Source of the DNA: Rathayibacter sp. Leaf185
GTDB taxonomy: Bacteria > Actinomycetota > Actinomycetes > Actinomycetales > Microbacteriaceae
Reading direction: 5' to 3'
Length of the DNA: 64,000 nt
NCBI RefSeq assembly: GCF_001423885.1
Contig: NZ_LMPP01000002.1
Span: forward strand, 256,575-320,574
The notes beneath the pieces were generated by a model, which was not told where the DNA came from, did not search any database, and saw only the letters and a list, made by a program, of their open reading frames with translations. Shown piece after piece: positions 53,972-62,059 of this stretch; position 1 is the first letter of the stretch; every line of letters starts with the position of its first letter. A program made the translations under genes and the position numbers.

Positions 53972-55304
53972 CGCTGTTCTCCGCGAGGGCCGCATCCATC
54001 GTCTCGACGAACTGGTCGGGAGTGGTGTCGCCCTGGACGAGCAGGGTCAGCTCCTGCTGCAGGCGGGTGTTGGTGGCGGGGTCGAGCTGGGTGTCCCAGG
54101 GCATCGCGATGGCGGAGCCGACGCTGTCGGCCTGCTCGACGGCGCGGGTGTACAGGGGCGTGGCGTCGGCGGGGACGGCCGTGGTGGCCGTGGTGGTGGG
54201 CGAGAGGGCGCCGGTGGCGGCGTAGACCTCGGGGTAGCGCTTCAGGGCGAAGGCGAGGAAGTCGCGCACCAGCGGGTCGTAGGTCTGGGAGTTGACGGCC
54301 ATGCCGATGCCGGACGGGGTGACGTACTCGTCGTCGGCGGTCACGGCTCCCTCGACGCTCGGCAGGGTGAAGTAGTCGACGGAGTCGCGGACCGCGGGGT
54401 CGAGCGCCTCGGTCGCGAGGTTGCCCAGCTCCCAGGTGCCGATGTTGTAGACCGCGGCCTTCCCCGAGGTGAAGAGCGCCTGCGCATCGGCGTAGCCCGT
54501 CGACGAGAAGCCCTCCTGGAAGCAGCCCGCCTCGCCGAGCGACGAGAGCCACTCGGCCGCGGCGCGACCGGGCGCGTCCGAGAAGGAGGCCTCACCGTTC
54601 TTGAGGTCCTGCACGTACTGCGGACCCGCCGTGCGGAACGGGTAATAGGCCATGTAGCGCTCGAGCGGCCACTGGTCCTGGCCGTCCAGGGCGATCGGCG
54701 TGACGCCCTGGGCCCGCAGCGCCTCGCACATCGCGGGGAAGTCGTCGAGGGTCGCGGGGACGGTGACTCCGGCCTTCTGCAGGAGCGCCTTGTTGTACCA
54801 GAAGAACTCCAGCTGGAACTCGAACGGGACCATGTACAGCGATCCGTCGTCGAAGCGCTGGTAGTCGAGGGCGGCCTCCCGGTACTCGTCGGCCAGGCCG
54901 AGGTCCTCGAGCAGGGCGTCGACGTCCATCATCCGGCCCTGCCCGGCGAGCTTCTGCGCGAACGGGGTGGCGTCGGTGTCGAAGAGCTCGGGCAGCTTGT
55001 TCGCGGCGGCGAGCGTCTCGTACTTCTGGACGTACGAGGGGCGGTCGGGGGTCGTGATCAGATCGAGCTCGAAGCCGGGGTGGTCGGCCGCGTACTCGTC
55101 GGCGATCTGCTGCATCGCCGTGATGACGCCTCCGTCGGCGGGGCGCGAGAGCAGCCACGAGATCGGGCGCGGGACGATCTCGCCCTCGGGGTTCACGTCG
55201 GTGGGGGCTGCACCGGACGAGCCTCCGGCGCAGCCGGAGAGGAGCAGGACGAGGGCGGTCGAGGCTGCGGCGAGGAACGAGCCTCTGCGCGTGATGGCGG
55301 GCAT
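53964..55304 (-). CDS. Extracellular sugar-binding lipoprotein of the CUT1 ABC transporter
   Basis: A 446-residue solute-binding protein. Residues 1-25 form a lipoprotein signal with lipobox LLLSGC, so it is anchored outside the membrane. SBP-type features follow (YVQKYETLAAANKLPELFD, MVPFEFQLEFFWYNK, FTSGKAAVYNIGTWEL, PSGIGMAVNS). The ATG at 55304 was chosen over 55319 because GGAGAT lies 7-12 nt upstream of it. It stands between the GH32-like gene and the two permeases. Confidence 0.95.
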   Translation of the reverse strand: MPAITRRGSFLAAASTALVLLLSGCAGGSSGAAPTDVNPEGEIVPRPISWLLSRPADGGVITAMQQIADEYAADHPGFELDLITTPDRPSYVQKYETLAAANKLPELFDTDATPFAQKLAGQGRMMDVDALLEDLGLADEYREAALDYQRFDDGSLYMVPFEFQLEFFWYNKALLQKAGVTVPATLDDFPAMCEALRAQGVTPIALDGQDQWPLERYMAYYPFRTAGPQYVQDLKNGEASFSDAPGRAAAEWLSSLGEAGCFQEGFSSTGYADAQALFTSGKAAVYNIGTWELGNLATEALDPAVRDSVDYFTLPSVEGAVTADDEYVTPSGIGMAVNSQTYDPLVRDFLAFALKRYPEVYAATGALSPTTTATTAVPADATPLYTRAVEQADSVGSAIAMPWDTQLDPATNTRLQQELTLLVQGDTTPDQFVETMDAALAENSDD

Positions 55305-55364
55305 GATCGGAATCTCCATTGATCGGTGTGGGTGGTGGGCGTGCGGGGTGGGGAGTCGACGGGG

Positions 55365-56834
55365 TCAGGCGTCGGCGGAGACGAGCAGGCGCGCCTCGTC
55401 GGAGTCGGTCGCCGGTCGGCGTTCGGCGAGGGCGAAGCCGACGATCTCGACCCGGCCCTCTCCGACGAAGACGCCGACCTCGCCGGCGGGGCGGTCGTAC
55501 AGGCGCGTGCTGAGCACGACGGCGTCGTCGACCGTGGCGATGCAAAGGTCGCCGTCGACGACGACCTCGAGCTCGTGGCGGCCGGGTTCGAGGCGGACCG
55601 GCCGCTCGAGCTCCACGGCGAAGGGGACGTCGCCCGAGATCTGCCACTGCTCGGTCCCGGTCGCCCGGCGGGGCCACCGGTCGATGACGAGGCGGTGGCG
55701 ACGCGGTTCGAGGCGCAGGACGTAGCTCTCGTCGCCGTCGGCGCTCGCCCGGAGGAGCACGCCGCACTCGGTGGTGCCGGCGCCGATGTCGAGGGTGGCG
55801 ACCAGGCGGAAGGCGGTGGGCGCCTCCGCCCCGGTCAGCAGCTGCGCGTAGCCGTCGGGGGCGTCGAGGACGCTCCCCTCGGGGGGCAGCGGGCGCGGCT
55901 CCTCGAAGCTCTCGCGCAGCTCGTCCGTCGGGTGGAAGGCGAGGGTGCCGTCGGCCCGCTGCTCGGCCTCGAGCACCGAGAGGGTGCCCGCCCACTGCCA
56001 GGCGCCGTCGTCGCTCGAGTCCTCGCGGGAGGCGATCCAGCCGAAGAAGAAGCGGCGGCCGTCCCGCTGGGCCGACTTGGCCGCGTAGAAGGCCCGGCCG
56101 TCGATCGTGTCGTGCTCGGGCACGAGCCAGGGCCCGTGCAGATCGCGCGACATCCGGTAGCGGGTGGCGAAGGAGTCGCTGAACTCCGACCAGACGAGGT
56201 ACCACCAGCCGCCCCAGCGGAAGACCTCCGGGCACTCGTGGGCGAGGTAGCGCCGCGGGTCCCAGAACGGCTCGGCCGGCTGCCAGACAGCCAGGTCGGT
56301 GGAGGTGCACTGCGCGATCACGCCGCGCCGTCGTGAGGGGCCGTCGATGTGGCGGGCCGTGATGAGCATGCGCCAGAGGCCCGCCTCCTCGTCGCGGAAG
56401 ACGAAGGGATCGCGCCAGTCGGCCGTCTCGTAGCCGGGGGTCGCGCCGAAGGTGTCCGCGGGGCGGCGCTGCCAGGTGCGCATGCCGTCGTGGCTGGTCG
56501 CGTGCAGGACGAGCTGCAGGGGGAGGCCGTCGGGACCGCGGTGCTCGGGGTTCTGGCCGGTGTAGAAGACGTGGTGGACGCCCTCGGCGTCCTGGACGAC
56601 GCTGCCCGTGTAGACGTTGAAGTCGTCCGAGTGGGGGCCGCCGGAGTCGAGGGCGACCCCCGCGTCCTCGAAGTCGATCAGGTTCCGCGTGATCACGCGC
56701 CGCCAGGGCATGCCCTCCTTCGGCGTCGCCCGCGTCTCGTGCAGGTGGAAGAGGTGGAACCCGTCATCGTCCTGCCAGGGGATGAGATCCCCGACCCAGG
56801 CGTTCTCGGGGCGGTGGAAGCCGCGCTGACTCAT
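55365..56834 (-). CDS. GH32-like glycoside hydrolase (divergent beta-fructosidase family)
   Basis: A 489-residue cytosolic enzyme (no signal peptide). Five-bladed propeller landmarks of GH32 are present in altered form: ENAWVGDLIPW at about 10-20 (WVGD instead of WMNDPNG; Asp as nucleophile), ADWRDPFVFRD (RDP motif, near 140) and HECPEVFRWGG (EC acid/base, near 205). A beta-sandwich follows from about 330. It should act on fructofuranosides, but the variant nucleophile motif suggests a different linkage or anhydride substrate. GGAG lies 5-8 nt before the ATG. First gene of the LacI-controlled operon. Confidence 0.85.
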   Translation of the reverse strand: MSQRGFHRPENAWVGDLIPWQDDDGFHLFHLHETRATPKEGMPWRRVITRNLIDFEDAGVALDSGGPHSDDFNVYTGSVVQDAEGVHHVFYTGQNPEHRGPDGLPLQLVLHATSHDGMRTWQRRPADTFGATPGYETADWRDPFVFRDEEAGLWRMLITARHIDGPSRRRGVIAQCTSTDLAVWQPAEPFWDPRRYLAHECPEVFRWGGWWYLVWSEFSDSFATRYRMSRDLHGPWLVPEHDTIDGRAFYAAKSAQRDGRRFFFGWIASREDSSDDGAWQWAGTLSVLEAEQRADGTLAFHPTDELRESFEEPRPLPPEGSVLDAPDGYAQLLTGAEAPTAFRLVATLDIGAGTTECGVLLRASADGDESYVLRLEPRRHRLVIDRWPRRATGTEQWQISGDVPFAVELERPVRLEPGRHELEVVVDGDLCIATVDDAVVLSTRLYDRPAGEVGVFVGEGRVEIVGFALAERRPATDSDEARLLVSADA

Positions 56835-56851
56835 GTCACTCCATCGTGTGG

Positions 56852-56863
56852 TTAATCGGTTAC
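56852..56863. promoter_or_regulatory. LacI-type operator, downstream site
   Basis: TTAATCGGTTAC matches the palindrome TTAATCGATTAA with two differences. It lies just after the predicted transcription start of the GH32-like gene. Confidence 0.55.
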
Positions 56864-56867
56864 GCAC

Positions 56868-56897
56868 ACCATAACCGCTTCTCGAGTCATTGATCAA
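56868..56897 (-). promoter_or_regulatory. Promoter of the GH32-like/CUT1/LacI operon
   Basis: Minus strand: TTGATC (56892-56897), 18-bp spacer, TATGGT (56868-56873), about 34 bp before the ATG. Both flanking palindromes touch it. Confidence 0.6.
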
Positions 56898-56908
56898 CCG
56901 TTTAATCA
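56891..56908. promoter_or_regulatory. LacI-type operator, upstream site
   Basis: TGATCAACCGTTTAATCA is an 18-bp palindrome with a central CG and two imperfect pairs, the usual LacI-family form; it covers the -35 hexamer. Confidence 0.65.
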
Positions 56909-56961
56909 CGCGAATTCGGCTCGAGTCGGCCCGGTCGCGACGACGGCTCGAGCGCGACGAA

Positions 56962-56990
56962 GGCCCCGGGCGCGGAGGCGCACCGGGGCC
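56962..56990 (-). terminator. Terminator of the GH172-Dpp-GH32-kinase operon
   Basis: GGCCCCGG (56962-56969) pairs perfectly with CCGGGGCC (56983-56990), 13-nt loop, 14 bp after the kinase stop on the minus strand. It separates the two fructan operons. Confidence 0.6.
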
Positions 56991-57003
56991 GGGTGTGGGG
57001 GCC

Positions 57004-57891
57004 CTAGACGGGACGCCGGAGGAGCCCGCCCGGCGAGCGGATCGTCGCCGCAGCGATCGCCATCGCTCGGGTGAGGGCGAGGATCGGATCCTGGTCGCCG
57101 AGGACGAGCCCGGCGACGACGGTGGTGAAGGTCGCGTCACCGGCACCCATCGTGTCGATGATCGCGCCCGGCGCCGACGCGATGGGCGCCTCGGTGCGCT
57201 GCGAGCGGCCCACGAGGGCTGCTCCGTCGGGCCCCGCCGTCTCGAGGACCACCCCGGCGCCCGCCGCGAGCAGCCGCTCGGTGGCGTCGGGCAGGCCGGC
57301 GCCGAAGACGAGCTCGGCGTCGTCGGCGCCGACCTTCACCAGATCGGCGCGGGCCGCCAGTCTCAGCAGGCCCTCGGCGAAGGCGGTCCGATCGCGCAGC
57401 AGGCCGTGCCGCGGGTTCGGGTCGAGCGCCAGCCGGGCGGAGGGAGGGAGGAGCGCCTCCAGGGTCCGCACCTCGGCGGGATCGTCGAACGGGAACCCGC
57501 TGACGACGATCACGTCGGCCCGGGCGGCCGCCTGCCGCAGCGCCTCCGTCGGCACGAGCGTCCGCCGGCGCGTCGCCTCGGAGAAGGAGTAGCGCGGCTC
57601 GCCCGCCGAGCGGTCGGAGACGGCGCGCCCGGTGCCGAGCGGAGCCTCGGTCGCCAGCAGCGCGACGCCGTGCGCCTCGAGGTGCCCGCGGAGCAGCGCG
57701 CCGGCCGGATCGTCGCCGACCATGCCGGCGAGCACGGCCGGGACGCCGAGCACCGCGAATCCCACCGCGACGTTCAGCGCGGAGCCTCCCGCGACATCGA
57801 TCGACCCCTCGGGCGTCCGCAGCTCGTCGATCAGCACGTCACCGAGGACGAGGACCGCCGGCCGGACGGCCCTCTCGTGCTCACCGGCCAT
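57004..57891 (-). CDS. PfkB family sugar kinase, probable fructokinase
   Basis: A 295-residue ribokinase-fold kinase: AGGSALNVAVGFAVLG (PfkB signature 1, near 35), DPNPRHGLLRD (near 180) and DTMGAGDATFTTVVAG near 250, with the catalytic Asp in GAGD. Length and motifs fit bacterial fructokinases. The ATG overlaps the stop of the GH32 gene by 11 bp, so it is coupled to the enzyme that releases fructose; it should make fructose 6-phosphate for glycolysis. Last gene of the upstream fructan operon. Confidence 0.9.
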   Translation of the reverse strand: MAGEHERAVRPAVLVLGDVLIDELRTPEGSIDVAGGSALNVAVGFAVLGVPAVLAGMVGDDPAGALLRGHLEAHGVALLATEAPLGTGRAVSDRSAGEPRYSFSEATRRRTLVPTEALRQAAARADVIVVSGFPFDDPAEVRTLEALLPPSARLALDPNPRHGLLRDRTAFAEGLLRLAARADLVKVGADDAELVFGAGLPDATERLLAAGAGVVLETAGPDGAALVGRSQRTEAPIASAPGAIIDTMGAGDATFTTVVAGLVLGDQDPILALTRAMAIAAATIRSPGGLLRRPV

Positions 57892-59254
57892 CGAGCACGG
57901 TGACGTCGAGGGAGACGTCCGCGAGCACCGCGGACTCGGAGCGCAGCAGCACGGCGATGTCGTCGTCGGCGGGGAAGATCTGGTCGGTGAGGACGATGCG
58001 GCCGTCGTCGGCGAACACCTCGATCGAGGAGACGTCGACCCACACGTCGAGCTCGACGCCGCCCTCTCGCGAGGGGACTGCGGCCGTCGAGACACTCGCG
58101 AAGGCGGGCGAGAAGCTCGTGTCGCCGGACTCCCGGCGGTCGATGCTCAGGCGGCCCTCCTCGATGCGGACGACGGTGCCGCGCGTGCCGTCGGCCGAGG
58201 CGCGCACGACCAGCTCGAGAGGTGCCGCGGCGGGCCGGCAGCGGAGGCGGATCCGGAGCGCCCGGCCGTGCGCGCTCTCCGGGACCGCGAAGAGCCCGGC
58301 GCTCGGCGACGGGTCGTCGGAGGAGAAGTCGGGCTCCCCGGTCGCAGGAAGGGCCGGACGCTGCACCAGCCGCTCGCCCTCGAGCGAGAGCAGGCGGGGC
58401 AGAGCGGCGGATCCGCGCCACGGCGAGGTCGGGACCGTGTGGGCGTAGTCCCAGTTGCTCATCCACCCGATCATCGTGGGCGCGGGGGAGTCGGACACCG
58501 TCACTCCCGCGTAGAAGTCGCGCCCGCGGTCGAGCCAGTCCCACGACGTCGCGGTGAAGGAGGTGCCGTCGAAGTCGCCGACGAAGTACTGCATGCCCGA
58601 GCCGCCCGCCGGGTTGCCGGGGTTCAGCGAGACCAGCAGCACCCAGCGGCCGTCGAGCGGGAAGAGGTCGGGACACTCCCACACCCCGTCCGTCGCGCCC
58701 GCCGGGCCGAACACCGACAGCGGCGTCCACGAGCGCAGGTCGTCGGAGCGGAAGAGGTGGACCTGGTGATCCAGCGCCTCCACGGTCGCCATCACCCAGT
58801 GGTCCTGGTAGCGGAACACCTTGGGATCGCGGAAGTCGGCGGTGCCGCGGTCCAGGACCACCCCGTGCTTCGTCCAGGTCTCGCCGCCGTCCGTGCTCGA
58901 GGCGAGGGCCTGCGACTGGCTGCCCTCGCGATCGGAGGTGTAGAGCGCCACGAGCGGAGGCTCCTCCGCGGTGCCGAGCCCGGAGGAGTTCGTCGCGTCG
59001 AAGACGATCGAGCCGGAGAAGACGCCCTCGTGCTCATCGTGCAGCAGTGCGACGGGGTGCTCGGTCCAGGTGAGCAGGTCGGCGCTGGAGGCGTGGCCCC
59101 AGCTCATGTTCCCCCAGTCGTCTCCGCTCGGGTTGTGCTGGAAGTAGAGGTGGTAGCGGCCGCCGTGGTGGATCAGGCCGTTCGGGTCGTTCATCCAGTG
59201 GCGGGCCGGTGCGAAGTGCACGGCCGGCCTCACGGAGAGGGCGGTGGTGGTCAT
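57881..59254 (-). CDS. GH32 beta-fructofuranosidase (sucrose/fructan hydrolase)
   Basis: A 457-residue intracellular enzyme. All three catalytic motifs of GH32 are intact: RHWMNDPNGLIHHGG near 20 (Asp nucleophile), FRDPKVFRYQ near 137 (transition-state Asp) and WECPDLFPLDG near 192 (Glu acid/base). The C-terminal beta-sandwich runs from about 310. No signal peptide, so it acts on imported sugars such as sucrose, inulobiose or short fructo-oligosaccharides. The ATG overlaps the ABC ATPase stop by 4 bp; the kinase follows with an 11-bp overlap. Confidence 0.95.
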   Translation of the reverse strand: MTTTALSVRPAVHFAPARHWMNDPNGLIHHGGRYHLYFQHNPSGDDWGNMSWGHASSADLLTWTEHPVALLHDEHEGVFSGSIVFDATNSSGLGTAEEPPLVALYTSDREGSQSQALASSTDGGETWTKHGVVLDRGTADFRDPKVFRYQDHWVMATVEALDHQVHLFRSDDLRSWTPLSVFGPAGATDGVWECPDLFPLDGRWVLLVSLNPGNPAGGSGMQYFVGDFDGTSFTATSWDWLDRGRDFYAGVTVSDSPAPTMIGWMSNWDYAHTVPTSPWRGSAALPRLLSLEGERLVQRPALPATGEPDFSSDDPSPSAGLFAVPESAHGRALRIRLRCRPAAAPLELVVRASADGTRGTVVRIEEGRLSIDRRESGDTSFSPAFASVSTAAVPSREGGVELDVWVDVSSIEVFADDGRIVLTDQIFPADDDIAVLLRSESAVLADVSLDVTVLDGR

Positions 59255-61125
59255 CGAGGGGTCCTCTCGGGGTGCGTGAGCAGGGTGGTGTCGGGGGTGC
59301 CGACGGGGGGAGTGCCTCCGAGGGCGCCGACGACGGGCCGGTCGGCGTCGTCGATGCCGTCGCGGTTCACCCAGTGCGTGCCGGTGATCCACTGCACGGC
59401 CCCGCGGTCGGCGCCCGCGCTGCGGCGGGAGGTGATGCCGGCGATCTCGGCTCGCGCCTGCGCTCGGTCGGCGCGGTCGAAGGCCTCGGTCCGGTGCGGA
59501 TCGGGCGCGGCCGAGATCAGGAGTCGCGTGTAGGGGTGGCGGGGCGAGTCCATGACCTCGGCGCTGCTGCCGCCCTCGACGAGGACGCCCTGGAGCATCA
59601 CGCTCGTGGTGTCGGCGAGGAAGCGGGCCGAGGCGAGGTCGTGGGTGATGTAGAGGATCGAGATCCCCCGCTCGTCTCGCAGGCGGCGCAGGAGCTGGAG
59701 GACCCCCATCCGCACCGAGACGTCGAGCATCGAGGTCGGCTCGTCGGCGAGGATCACCTTCGGGTCGGCGGCGAGGGCGCGCGCGACGGCGACCCGCTGG
59801 CGCTGGCCTCCGGAGAGCTCGTGCGGGTACCGGTCGAGGAACCCGGGGTCGAGCTCGACCGACTCCATCAGCTCCTGGGCGCGCGCGACGCGCTCGCGGG
59901 CGTTCAGCTCGGGAGCGTGCAGGACCAGGGGCCGCTCGAGGAAGTGGCGGACCTTCTTCGTCGGGTTCAGCGATCCGAAGGGGTCCTGGAAGACCATCTG
60001 CACCGTTCGGCGGTAGTTCCGCGACGCTCGGCGGGGCTCCTTCTGCAGGACGTCGACACCGTCGACGACCATGCGGCCGGAGGTCGGCTCGACGAGGCGC
60101 GCGAGCATCCGCGCGATGGTGCTCTTGCCACTGCCGGACTCGCCGACGAGGGCCATGATCTCGCCCGCGTGCAGCTCGAGGTCGGCGTGGTCGACGGCGA
60201 CCGTGGACTTCTTCGAGAAGAGCCCGCCGGTGCGGAACTCCTTGGTCAGCCCGCTGAGCGAGACGACGACCTCGCGCTCGTCGGCCTTCTCGACCGGGGC
60301 CGCCTCGCCGCCGGTGCTCCGCTGGATCGGCGGGAACGCCGCGATCAGCTTGCGCGTGTAGTCGCTCTGGGGGTTCGCGTACACCTCGCGCGACACTCCG
60401 CTCTCGAGGAGGCGGCCGTGCCGCATCACGCCGAGCCGCTGCGAGATCTCGACCATGAGGGAGAGGTCGTGCGTGATGAAGAGGATCGCGAAGCCCAGGC
60501 GCTGCTGCAGCTCCTTGATCTCGTGGATGATCTCCTGCTGCACGACCACGTCGAGGGCCGTGGTCGGCTCGTCCATGATCAGCATCGGCGGTTCGAGCGC
60601 GAGCGCGATCGCGATGACGGCGCGCTGCCGCATGCCGCCCGAGAGCTGGTGCGGGTAGGCGTCGATCCGATCGCGGTCGATCCCGACGAGCTCGAGCAGC
60701 TCGGCCGCTCGGGCCCTGGCGGCCCGACGGCTGTCGCCGCGGTGGGTGGCGAGGACGTCGACGATCTGGTCGCCGACGGTCATCACCGGATTGAGCGCGT
60801 TCATCGCGCTCTGGAAGACCATCGAGACGCGGCTCCAGCGGAAGCGGCGCAGCTCCTCGTCGTCGAGGGAGGTGACGTCGACGCCGTCGCAGTGGATGGA
60901 GCCCGAGACGACGCGGCCGTTGGCGCCGAGGAGCCGGAGGATCGCCGTGGCGATCGTCGACTTGCCACTGCCGGACTCGCCCGCGAGGCCGAACGTCTCG
61001 CCGCGGCGGATCGTGAAGGACACGTCGTCGACGGCGCGGACGGTGCCGGCCCCGGTCTCGTACTCGATCGAGAGGTTGCGGACGTCGAGGACGACGTCGT
61101 CGGTCGAGGGGGAGGAGGTGCTCAT
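59251..61125 (-). CDS. Dpp/Opp-type ABC transporter, double ATPase subunit
   Basis: A 624-residue protein with two full ABC domains in one chain (DppD-DppF fusion type). Domain 1: Walker A GESGSGKST near 50, signature LSGGMRQRA near 163, Walker B LIMDEPTTALD near 185. Domain 2: GESGSGKST near 322, LSGGQRQRV near 435, LADEPTSMLD near 458. Each is followed by the oligopeptide-transporter C-terminal element (NPQSDYTRKLI; SPRHPYTRLLI). It overlaps both neighbours by 4 bp. Placed inside a fructan operon, it probably energises oligosaccharide rather than peptide uptake. Confidence 0.95.
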   Translation of the reverse strand: MSTSSPSTDDVVLDVRNLSIEYETGAGTVRAVDDVSFTIRRGETFGLAGESGSGKSTIATAILRLLGANGRVVSGSIHCDGVDVTSLDDEELRRFRWSRVSMVFQSAMNALNPVMTVGDQIVDVLATHRGDSRRAARARAAELLELVGIDRDRIDAYPHQLSGGMRQRAVIAIALALEPPMLIMDEPTTALDVVVQQEIIHEIKELQQRLGFAILFITHDLSLMVEISQRLGVMRHGRLLESGVSREVYANPQSDYTRKLIAAFPPIQRSTGGEAAPVEKADEREVVVSLSGLTKEFRTGGLFSKKSTVAVDHADLELHAGEIMALVGESGSGKSTIARMLARLVEPTSGRMVVDGVDVLQKEPRRASRNYRRTVQMVFQDPFGSLNPTKKVRHFLERPLVLHAPELNARERVARAQELMESVELDPGFLDRYPHELSGGQRQRVAVARALAADPKVILADEPTSMLDVSVRMGVLQLLRRLRDERGISILYITHDLASARFLADTTSVMLQGVLVEGGSSAEVMDSPRHPYTRLLISAAPDPHRTEAFDRADRAQARAEIAGITSRRSAGADRGAVQWITGTHWVNRDGIDDADRPVVGALGGTPPVGTPDTTLLTHPERTPR

Positions 61126-62057
61126 TTCCGGAGGCCCTTCTTCTTCGCGCGGATGAGGCGCGGATTGGTGATCTCGTCGACCGCGTAGTTGATGAGCGCG
61201 AGCGAGAAGGCGACGAGCGCGATCGCGACGCCGGAGGGGACGAAGGTCCACCAGGTCGCCCGGATCAGGGAGCCCTCGATGCTCGACCAGTAGAGGTTCG
61301 TGCCCCAGCTGACCGACGAGACGTCGCCCAGGCCCAGGAACTCCAGGCCCGCCTGAGCGCCGATGCCGAAGATGACGCACGCGAGGAAGGTGCTCATCAC
61401 GACGGACGCCATGTTGGGGAGCATCTCGCGCAGCATGATGTGCAGCGAGCGCTCGCCGGTGACGACGGAGGCGTCGATGAAGTCCTTGCCGCGCAGCGAC
61501 AGCGCCTGCGAGCGGATGACGCGGGCCGAGCCCGCCCAGCCCGTGGCGACGAGCACCAGGATGATCGTGCCCGGCCCGGGCGGCAGGAACGCGGCGAGGA
61601 TGATCAGCAGCGGCAGTCCGGGGATCAGCAGGAACACGTTGGTCACGACGGAGAGCACGTCGTCGACGACCCGCCCGAAGTACGCCGAGGCGAGGCCGAC
61701 GATTAGTCCGACGACCGTGGCCGCGATGCCGACCGCGAATCCGATCGAGAGCGAGCTGCGCGACCCCCAGAGCAGGAGGGCGAGGACGTCCTCGCCCTTC
61801 GCCGTCGTGCCGAGCAGGTGGGCGAGCGAGGGCGCTTCGGAGCCGGCGACCACGGCGGTGTTCGGATCGCCGGGGGAGAGCAGGGGAGCGGCCAGCGAGA
61901 GGAGGACGAAGAGGGCGAGGATCGCGACGCCGACGACGGCGCGGCGGTCCTTGAGGATCCGCGCGAGGAAGTGGCTGCGCACGGCGCGGGTGGGCGCGGG
62001 CGTCGCGCTCAGCGGGTCGTCGATCGCGGTGGCGGGGAGGGGGTTCTGGAGGGACAT
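61122..62057 (-). CDS. Dpp/Opp-type ABC transporter permease, DppC-like
   Basis: A 311-residue permease: N-terminal cytoplasmic stretch, OppC-N helix (VVGVAILALFVLLSLAAPLL), GTTAKGEDVLALLLWGSRSS (GTDxxGRD-like element near 87) and five further helices, with the EAA-type loop GERSLHIMLREMLPNM. GGAGGGAC precedes the ATG. It begins 2 bp after the DppB-like gene stop and overlaps the ATPase gene by 4 bp. Confidence 0.95.
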   Translation of the reverse strand: MSLQNPLPATAIDDPLSATPAPTRAVRSHFLARILKDRRAVVGVAILALFVLLSLAAPLLSPGDPNTAVVAGSEAPSLAHLLGTTAKGEDVLALLLWGSRSSLSIGFAVGIAATVVGLIVGLASAYFGRVVDDVLSVVTNVFLLIPGLPLLIILAAFLPPGPGTIILVLVATGWAGSARVIRSQALSLRGKDFIDASVVTGERSLHIMLREMLPNMASVVMSTFLACVIFGIGAQAGLEFLGLGDVSSVSWGTNLYWSSIEGSLIRATWWTFVPSGVAIALVAFSLALINYAVDEITNPRLIRAKKKGLRK

Positions 62058-62059
62058 GG

